From: Paraburkholderia susongensis
GTDB taxonomy: Bacteria; Pseudomonadota; Gammaproteobacteria; Burkholderiales; Burkholderiaceae
Direction of reading: 5' to 3'
NCBI RefSeq assembly: GCF_900177725.1
Contig: NZ_FXAT01000001.1
Span: 806,001-870,000, forward strand
Length of the DNA stretch: 64,000 nt
The position numbers and the translations under genes were made by a program. The notes beneath the pieces were generated by a model. The model worked only from the letters and a program-made list of their open reading frames with translations, ran no database searches and had not been told where the DNA came from. This document shows, in pieces, positions 58,303 through 64,000 of this stretch (position 1 is its first letter; every line of letters begins with the position of its first letter).

Positions 58303-58920
58303 ATGCCCGATTCCCCCAAACGCCCGCCACGCCTGATTCTGGCGTCGAGTTCGCCGTATCGCCGCGAGCTGCTCGAACGCCTGCACGTGCCGTTCGATGT
58401 CGTCGTACCCGCGATCGACGAAACGCCGCTCGCCGGCGAAACCCCCGAAGCAACCGCGTTGCGCCTCTCCGAAGCCAAGGCCCGCGCGGTCGCTACAGGG
58501 CTTGGGGCCGGCGAGCGCGCGCTCGTGATCGGCTCCGACCAGGTCGCCACCTACGACGGCTTGCAGATCGGCAAGCCGGGCACCCACGACAAAGCGCTCG
58601 CGCAGTTGCAGGCGATGCGCGGCCGCGAAGTGCTGTTCCATAGTGCGCTGTGCCTGTTCGACAGCGCCGCGGACTCGGTGCAGACCGTCGACGTGATTAC
58701 CCGCGTGCGCTTCCGCGATCTGCCGGACGCCGCGCTCGACGCCTATCTGCGCGCCGAGACGCCATACGACGTGGCGGGCAGCGCCAAATCTGAAGGACTC
58801 GGCATCGCGCTGCTGGACGCCATCCATTCCGACGATCCGACCGCACTCGTCGGTCTGCCGCTGATCGCACTGTCGCGCATGCTGCTCGCGGCTGGTTATC
58901 CGCTTCTGGAGGCTCGATGA
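58303..58920 (+). CDS. Maf-like nucleotide pyrophosphatase (YceF type)
   Basis: 205 residues. The Maf opening LILASSSPYRRELLERL and the ID-ETPLAGE and GSDQVA blocks hold the catalytic residues. The YceF subgroup hydrolyses 7-methyl-GTP; assignment to that subgroup rests on the neighbourhood of yceD-rpmF and overall likeness. Its stop overlaps the next start as ATGA. Confidence 0.9.
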   Translation: MPDSPKRPPRLILASSSPYRRELLERLHVPFDVVVPAIDETPLAGETPEATALRLSEAKARAVATGLGAGERALVIGSDQVATYDGLQIGKPGTHDKALAQLQAMRGREVLFHSALCLFDSAADSVQTVDVITRVRFRDLPDAALDAYLRAETPYDVAGSAKSEGLGIALLDAIHSDDPTALVGLPLIALSRMLLAAGYPLLEAR

Positions 58921-59636
58921 ACGGCACGCTCTATCTGATTCCTAACACGCTCGGCGAAGGCGACGCGCATGCGCTCGACGCCGTGCTGCCAGCGCCGGTG
59001 CGCGCCCGCGCTGCGTCGCTGCATTACTACATTGGCGAAAACGCGAAAACCACGCGTGCGTTCCTGAAAAAAGTCGGCACGCAACGGCCGATCCAGGAGA
59101 TCGAGATTCGTGAACTGAACGTCAACACGCCCGCTGGCGAGATCGACCGTCTGCTCGCCCCGCTGCTCGCAGGCACCGACGCGGGTCTCGTCTCGGAAGC
59201 CGGCTGCCCGGCGGTTGCGGATCCAGGCGCGCTGCTGGTGCGGCGCGCGCACGAGCGTGGCGTGAAGGTCGTGCCGCTCGTTGGACCGAGTTCGATCCTG
59301 CTCGCGCTAATGGCCTCCGGACTCAATGGCCAGAGCTTCGCGTTCCACGGCTATCTGCCGGTCGACGCGACCGAACGCGCCAAGCGCCTGCGCGATCTGG
59401 AGCAACAGTCACGCAAGGGCAAGCAGACGCAGATTTTCATCGAGACGCCTTACCGGAATCGCGCACTGCTGGACACCCTGCTGGCGACCTGCGCGCCGTC
59501 GACGCTCGTCTGCGTGGCCGTCGACCTGACGTTGCCGACGGAAACCGTCGCGAGTCGCACCGTCGCGGATTGGAAGAAGAAGCCGGAGATCGACCTGCAC
59601 AAACGGCCGGCCATTTTCCTGATTCTGGCGGCCTGA
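58917..59636 (+). CDS. RsmI-like SAM-dependent methyltransferase
   Basis: 239 residues. A tetrapyrrole-methylase fold: LYLIPNTLGEG at the start, the DAGLVSEAGCPAVADPGALLVR motif in two halves, the PLVGPSS loop and FHGYLP. It resembles RsmI (16S rRNA C1402 ribose methylase) but is shorter and has a diverged opening, so it is the second, uncharacterised RsmI-like paralogue common in proteobacteria. Coupled to maf. Confidence 0.85.
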   Translation: MNGTLYLIPNTLGEGDAHALDAVLPAPVRARAASLHYYIGENAKTTRAFLKKVGTQRPIQEIEIRELNVNTPAGEIDRLLAPLLAGTDAGLVSEAGCPAVADPGALLVRRAHERGVKVVPLVGPSSILLALMASGLNGQSFAFHGYLPVDATERAKRLRDLEQQSRKGKQTQIFIETPYRNRALLDTLLATCAPSTLVCVAVDLTLPTETVASRTVADWKKKPEIDLHKRPAIFLILAA

Positions 59637-59697
59637 GCGCGGCGGCCCGGCACCGGCCGGCAGACAGGCTGCGCGAGAAACCCGCGCGATACAGACA

Positions 59698-59733
59698 AAA
59701 GCCCGCGCAATCAGCGATGATTGCACGGGCTTT
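59698..59733. terminator. Bidirectional terminator between RsmI-like gene and sppA
   Basis: A 16-bp stem (AAAGCCCG...GCAATCA with its complement) with one internal C-A mismatch and a GCGA loop, followed by a T-rich run. It separates two convergent genes. Confidence 0.85.
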
Positions 59734-59774
59734 CTTCTTTCTTATTAGCGGGTCAAGAACGAACCAACCGCGGC

Positions 59775-60779
59775 TCAGTGCACGTTCAGCTTCGCACCAA
59801 GCGCCATTGCCCGAACAGCGCCGGCGCCGACCGCCGCGCCGAACTTGCGCGCGACACGGTCCGTAATGCTCTCTTTTACCGTGTAATCGACGATATCCGG
59901 CGCCTTGAAAATCTCGCGCGCGACGTAATCGGCATCGCCGAAACCATCGGCCAGCCCTAGCTCGACGCTCTTCTGCCCCGTCCAGAACAGGCCCGAGAAC
60001 ATATCGGGCGTCTCATGCAGACGCTTGCCGCGCCCCTGACGCACCGCGTCGATGAACTGCGCGTGAATCTGATCGAGCATTTGCTGCGCATGTTCGTCCA
60101 TCTTCGGCGTTTCCGGCGAGAACGGATCGAAAAAGCCCTTGTTCTCACCCGATGTGTGCAACCGGCGCTGAATGCCGAGCTTGTCCATCAGGCCGGTAAA
60201 GCCGAAGCCTTCCATCAGCACGCCGATCGAACCGACGATGCTCGCCTTGTCGACGTAAATCTTGTCGGCTGCAGCGGCAGCGTAATAGCCGCCCGACGCA
60301 CACATGTCGCCCACCACGACATAGAGCGGGATCGACGGATACTTGCCGCGCAAGCGCCGAATCTCGCTATTGATAATGCCCGCCTGCACCGGACTGCCGC
60401 CGGGACTGTTGCAATAGAGGATCACGCCGGCCGTGTCGGAGTCTTCGAACGCGCTATCCAGGGCGGTGTTGATATCTTCCGCGTTCGCACTCGTATCAGT
60501 CGCGATTTCGCCGTCAAGCGTCACCATCGCCGTATGACGGCCGCTCGTGGCGACTCGCTCGCCGGAGAAGCTGACCGCACCCCATACAACCAGCGCAAAG
60601 ACGATCAGCAAAACGAAGCGGAAGAAAATTCGCCAGCGCCGCGCGGCGCGCTGCTCGGTGATCGCCGCGAGCGCGATACGCTCGAGCGCGGCTCGTTCCC
60701 ACCCCGGCTCGTCGGCAGGCGTACGGGGACGTCCGCTCAGGGTGGGTTCCTTCGGCTCGGGTGTCAAATTATCGGACAT
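59775..60779 (-). CDS. sppA: Signal peptide peptidase SppA, short form
   Basis: 334 residues. An S49 peptidase with one N-terminal membrane helix (about 50-68) and a single catalytic domain. The nucleophile Ser is in MCASGGYYAA and the Lys general base is in the following YVDKASIVGSIGV region. It degrades cleaved signal peptides in the membrane. It lies 30 bases downstream of the Rieske gene. Confidence 0.93.
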   Translation of the reverse strand: MSDNLTPEPKEPTLSGRPRTPADEPGWERAALERIALAAITEQRAARRWRIFFRFVLLIVFALVVWGAVSFSGERVATSGRHTAMVTLDGEIATDTSANAEDINTALDSAFEDSDTAGVILYCNSPGGSPVQAGIINSEIRRLRGKYPSIPLYVVVGDMCASGGYYAAAAADKIYVDKASIVGSIGVLMEGFGFTGLMDKLGIQRRLHTSGENKGFFDPFSPETPKMDEHAQQMLDQIHAQFIDAVRQGRGKRLHETPDMFSGLFWTGQKSVELGLADGFGDADYVAREIFKAPDIVDYTVKESITDRVARKFGAAVGAGAVRAMALGAKLNVH

Positions 60780-60809
60780 GCGGACAGTGGAAAGAGGGGA
60801 AAAGGAAAG

Positions 60810-61223
60810 TCAGGGCGCGGACGGCAGCAGTTCGCCGTCCGGCAGCCAGAATACCGCACGGCCTTCGGGCGTATCACGTTCCTCGACCTGAACCGGACGC
60901 AATCTACCGCCGCGGCACGGACCACCGACGCATTTGCCCGTATCCGGCGCGTAAATCGCGCCATGTGTGGCGCACATCAAGTATAAACCGGACGATTCGA
61001 AGAACTGTCCCTCCGACCAGTCGAGCTCCATCGGCACGTGGGCGCAGCGGTTCAGATAGCCGTACGCGCGGCCCTCGTAGCGAATGAAGAACACCACGAC
61101 GTCGTGGCCGCCGAGCCGCGCGTCGTGCCGGATGCCCGCGCCGCCGTCGACCAGCCCTTCCGCGGCGCAGATGCGCACGGCCTGCGCCGCGGCAGTGGTA
61201 GCGCCCGCGTCGCCGCTGCTCAT
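60810..61223 (-). CDS. Rieske 2Fe-2S ferredoxin-like protein
   Basis: 137 residues. Both halves of the Rieske motif are intact: NRCAHVPMEL (Cys-x-His) and LMCATHGAIY (Cys-x2-His). No membrane helix, so a soluble single-domain protein. Partner oxygenase or other role unknown. ATG 61223 overlaps the gph stop as ATGA. Confidence 0.92.
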   Translation of the reverse strand: MSSGDAGATTAAAQAVRICAAEGLVDGGAGIRHDARLGGHDVVVFFIRYEGRAYGYLNRCAHVPMELDWSEGQFFESSGLYLMCATHGAIYAPDTGKCVGGPCRGGRLRPVQVEERDTPEGRAVFWLPDGELLPSAP

Positions 61224-61879
61224 GCGTTCTCCCGCAGCCAGCCCGACAGATCGCTCACGCTCGACGCGACGAATTTCGGCGACATCGCGCTCAGCGAGTT
61301 GGCCGGATGCGCGCCGTAAGTCACGCCGATTCCCGCCACGCCGGCGTTGATCGCCATTTGCAGGTCGTGTGTCGTATCGCCGATCATGACCGTGCGCGCC
61401 GTATCCTGCCCCAATTCGCGGGTCAATTCGTGCAGCATTGCGGGATGCGGCTTCGAGAACGTTTCGTCGGCGCAGCGCGTGCCGTCGAACAGGCTCGTGA
61501 GGCGCGCCTGGTCGAGCGCGCGGTTCAGCCCGACGCGGCTCTTGCCGGTCGCCACGGCCAGCAGATAGCCCTGATCGCGCAATTCCTGCAGCATTTCCCG
61601 CACGCCTGAAAACAGCTCGGTGGTCTGATCCTTCACCAGATAATGGAAGCGGTAGCGCTCCGATAGGCGCGGATAGTCGGCCGGATCGAGCGTCGGCGCC
61701 GCAAGTTGCAGCGCGTCGCGCAAACCGAGGCCGATCACGTAGCTCGCGGCCTCGTCGGCGGGGACCGGCAGGCCGAGGTCGCGGCACGCCGCCTGGATGC
61801 TGCGTGTGATGTGCACGGTCGAATCCATCAACGTGCCATCCCAGTCAAACACAATCAGATCAAATTGCTCTCTAGCCAT
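61220..61879 (-). CDS. HAD phosphatase, Gph-like
   Basis: 219 residues. HAD motif I is FDWDGTLMDST, motif II ATGKSR, and motif IV MIGDTTHDL. It resembles phosphoglycolate phosphatase, but such sequences vary in substrate, so the gph name is withheld. ATG 61879 overlaps the rluC end by eight bases. Confidence 0.88.
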   Translation of the reverse strand: MAREQFDLIVFDWDGTLMDSTVHITRSIQAACRDLGLPVPADEAASYVIGLGLRDALQLAAPTLDPADYPRLSERYRFHYLVKDQTTELFSGVREMLQELRDQGYLLAVATGKSRVGLNRALDQARLTSLFDGTRCADETFSKPHPAMLHELTRELGQDTARTVMIGDTTHDLQMAINAGVAGIGVTYGAHPANSLSAMSPKFVASSVSDLSGWLRENA

Positions 61880-62921
61880 GCGGTGTCGTCTCCGGGTTGG
61901 ACCCAGTGCGTAGTTCATTGAGTTGTGCGATGAAGCCGCGACAGTCGGCCGGCAGCGGCGCCTCGAGTTGCAGCGGCGCGCCAGTGGCCGGGTGCGTGAG
62001 CTTCAGCCGGTACGCGTGCAGGAACATGCGCTTGATGCCCGGCTTCGCGTTGGCGCGCGCCAGCGCCTTGTTCAGCGCGAAATCGCCATATTTGGCGTCG
62101 CCGACGATCGGCAGCTCCAGATGCTGCAGATGCACGCGAATCTGGTGCGTGCGGCCGGTCTTCAGCTCGGCCTCGAGCAGCGCGTACTCCGGCCAGCGGT
62201 CGATCAGATTGAAAACCGTGTGCGACGCGAGCCCGTCCGGCTGCACGCGCACACGCCGCTCGCCGTCCGACGTCACGTACTTGTGCAACGGCGCCTTGAC
62301 CGCGCGGCGGCGGCCCCAGTCGCCCGCCCACTCGCCGTGGACGCACGCATAGTAGCGCTTGTCCATTTTGTTATCGCGAATCTGTTCGTGCAGATTGACG
62401 AGCGCCGCGCGCTTTTTCGCGAGCATCAGGATGCCCGAGGTCTCGCGGTCGAGCCGATGCACGAGTTCGAGGAATTTCGCCTGCGGCCGCGCCTCGCGCA
62501 TCTGCTCGATCACGCCGAACGCGACGCCGCTGCCGCCGTGGACCGCCACGCCAGCCGGCTTGTCGATCACGAGCAGATGTTCGTCTTCGAAAATGATGGG
62601 AAAACCGCCGGCGGGCACCGGCACGTGCGCCGCGGCTTCATTCTGCTGCGCGACGCGGATGGGCGGTACGCGCACCAGATCGCCCAACTCGAGCCGGTAC
62701 TGCGCGTCGATCCGGCCCTTGTTGACGCGCACCTCGCCGCTACGCAGGATGCGGTAAATATGGCTTTTGGGCACGCCTTTGCACACGCGCAGCAGGAAAT
62801 TGTCGATACGCTGACCGGCTGAGCCGTCATCGATCTCGATCAGCGAGACCTGGTCGCTCGCCACCGCGCCTGGAACCGCGCGTGAAACCGATCTCTGGGA
62901 TGTTTTGCCTAACTCTTTCAT
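61872..62921 (-). CDS. rluC: 23S rRNA pseudouridine synthase RluC
   Basis: 349 residues. An S4 RNA-binding domain (about 35-95: RIDNFLLRVCKGVPKSHIYRIL in family style) precedes the RluA-type catalytic domain with HRLDRETSG, whose Asp is the nucleophile, and ELKTGRTHQIRVHL. It makes pseudouridines 955, 2504 and 2580 in E. coli. ATG 62921 is chosen. It is divergent from rne, a common arrangement, and begins a rluC-gph-Rieske-sppA unit. Confidence 0.95.
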   Translation of the reverse strand: MKELGKTSQRSVSRAVPGAVASDQVSLIEIDDGSAGQRIDNFLLRVCKGVPKSHIYRILRSGEVRVNKGRIDAQYRLELGDLVRVPPIRVAQQNEAAAHVPVPAGGFPIIFEDEHLLVIDKPAGVAVHGGSGVAFGVIEQMREARPQAKFLELVHRLDRETSGILMLAKKRAALVNLHEQIRDNKMDKRYYACVHGEWAGDWGRRRAVKAPLHKYVTSDGERRVRVQPDGLASHTVFNLIDRWPEYALLEAELKTGRTHQIRVHLQHLELPIVGDAKYGDFALNKALARANAKPGIKRMFLHAYRLKLTHPATGAPLQLEAPLPADCRGFIAQLNELRTGSNPETTPHG

Positions 62922-63659
62922 TCTGAATATAATTTGCCCAGCAGTCTGCGGCAGACGGCGCAGTGTCCGCACAGCGTCCGGAATGCGGATGGATTGCGCG
63001 AGCGCAAGCGATAAACCGTTATTTTACTTGCGCTGGGGTCTGGTTGCTCACCCTGAAAATGAGATGCAACAAGTTGCACGCACGAAGTCAGCCCCCGGCA
63101 GGGACGGCGCCCACAGGCGCGTTCGGCCAAGGCCGGCTTCGACGGTAACGGAATTTTGGTAAAAAAGAATTTAACTTTCAGCTTCGCGTTCGGGTGGCAT
63201 GATGCCCCGCGGTACGAAGCTGCGAGTCGCGAAAATACGGCGTGCGCCCGAGGCGTTTTGTAGAAAGTACAAGACATGGCGACGTCAAAATGAGGCGAGA
63301 CACCCCCAGCAGGAAAAGACGCGCCGCCTGCGCGAACTTCCCGCTGCGGCATGACCGCAGCCTTCGGCCTCTGCCCGCGCGCCCAGTTGGCGCCTCGGCG
63401 AGGAAGAACGAAGGCTTATGAAAGTCTGCCGGCAGAACCCGCGGCGTGTCGGGTCGTTATTTGAAGCCGTGTTCGCATGTGCCCTGCGGCACCGCGCCCA
63501 TTTTTTAATGGGGCCGGGCCCTCTCAGGCAATTCTCCCGCCATTTTTCCCGCTCCAGCGTGCTTGTGAAAACACAATAAAGACGTGGCACGCCTGCTCCT
63601 CCGCTTTCGCGACTGACAACCGCGCAGCTGGGCCGGCGAGGCTGCTCTGGAGCCGTTCA
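62922..63659 (+). other. Long leader/intergenic region before rne
   Basis: About 740 bases without a credible gene. A small hairpin GCTGCGG/CCGCAGC lies at 63343-63361. In E. coli the rne leader is 361 bases long and mediates autoregulation by RNase E; a similar role here is inference. No promoter could be fixed with confidence. Confidence 0.5.
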
Positions 63660-64000
63660 ATGAAACGCATGTTGTTCAACGCGACGCAGCAGGAAGAACT
63701 GCGCGTCGCCATCGTCGATGGGCAAAAACTCATCGACATCGACATCGAAACCGCCGGCCGCGAACAGCGCAAAGGCAATATTTACAAAGGCATCATTACC
63801 CGCATCGAGCCGTCGCTCGAAGCCTGCTTCGTCAACTACGGCGAAGATCGTCACGGCTTCCTGCCGTTCAAGGAAGTCGCCCGCCAATACTTCCGCGACG
63901 GCGTCGACATGCGTTCCGCACGCATCCAGGACGCGCTGAAGGAAGGTCAGGAACTGATCGTCCAGGTCGAAAAGGAAGAGCGCGGCAACAAGGGCGCGGC
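63660..64000 (+). CDS. rne: Ribonuclease E, N-terminal part (runs off window)
   Basis: 113 complete codons from ATG 63660; the gene continues past the window. [17 protein letters not shown] and the S1-domain blocks [18 protein letters not shown] and HGFLPFKEV match RNase E, as does KEERGNKGA at the edge. It is the central mRNA and rRNA processing nuclease and degradosome scaffold. Confidence 0.95.
   Translation, partial: MKRMLFNATQQEELRVAIVDGQKLIDIDIETAGREQRKGNIYKGIITRIEPSLEACFVNYGEDRHGFLPFKEVARQYFRDGVDMRSARIQDALKEGQELIVQVEKEERGNKGA

Noticed and set aside
1..64000. CRISPR arrays, transposases, prophage or toxin-antitoxin genes
   Set aside because: No regularly spaced direct repeats of 25-40 bp, no transposase or phage domains and no paired small toxin/antitoxin genes were found on reading both strands.

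Overview
The window is a GC-rich stretch of bacterial chromosome with the gene content and order of Burkholderia sensu lato (probably Paraburkholderia). This rests on protein resemblance and on gene order: carA-carB-greA next to yhbY; plsX-fabH-fabD-fabG-acpP-fabF running into an rpoE-mucA-mucB-mucD block and lepA-lepB-rnc-era-recO-pdxJ-acpS-nagZ; earP beside efp; and a long-tailed RNase III. I see no insertion sequence, prophage, plasmid function, CRISPR array, toxin-antitoxin pair or defence island. It is almost entirely core genome.

Layout. 0.1-7.0 kb: yhbY, then a leftward carA-carB-greA-DUF4149 series with a recognisable carA promoter. 7.2-13.6 kb: an MFS transporter, mltD and gloB leftward; a methyltransferase, rnhA, dnaQ and tRNA-Val(CAC) rightward. 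13.7-25 kb: the least conserved part, with an orphan dioxygenase-like protein, two related single-chain ABC exporters (each partly on its own), small membrane proteins, a GT4 glycosyltransferase and the trehalose pair otsB-otsA. 25.3-27.5 kb: a copper-delivery set for cytochrome oxidase (SCO, PCuAC, CtaG-like). 27.5-32.9 kb: GNAT and TraB-like proteins, a Cys/Gly/Gly tRNA operon, pgsA and uvrC. 33-37.4 kb: earP and efp, a CsbD-like stress protein and an atypical NtrC-type response regulator.

37.5-58 kb is one long leftward succession of housekeeping operons: nagZ, acpS, pdxJ, recO, era, rnc, lepB, lepA; then the envelope-stress set (glutaredoxin-like, mucD, mucB, mucA/rseA, rpoE); then fatty-acid and phospholipid initiation (fabF, acpP, fabG, fabD, fabH, plsX) with rpmF and yceD. 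Many junctions overlap by 1-4 bases, implying translational coupling. 58.3-64 kb: maf and an RsmI-like methylase rightward; rluC-gph-Rieske-sppA leftward; and the start of rne, cut by the window edge, behind a gene-free leader of about 740 bases.

I found no clearly new multi-gene system. The observations most worth checking are non-coding or single-residue: a 9-bp periodic GTTAC/GTAAC array just before rpoE, a GAFGGA substitution in the regulator at 35947, a -24/-12-like promoter before the GT4 gene, a promoter plus 25-codon leader ORF before the first ABC exporter, and an 18-bp perfect inverted repeat followed by 12-bp repeats at 17060-17145.
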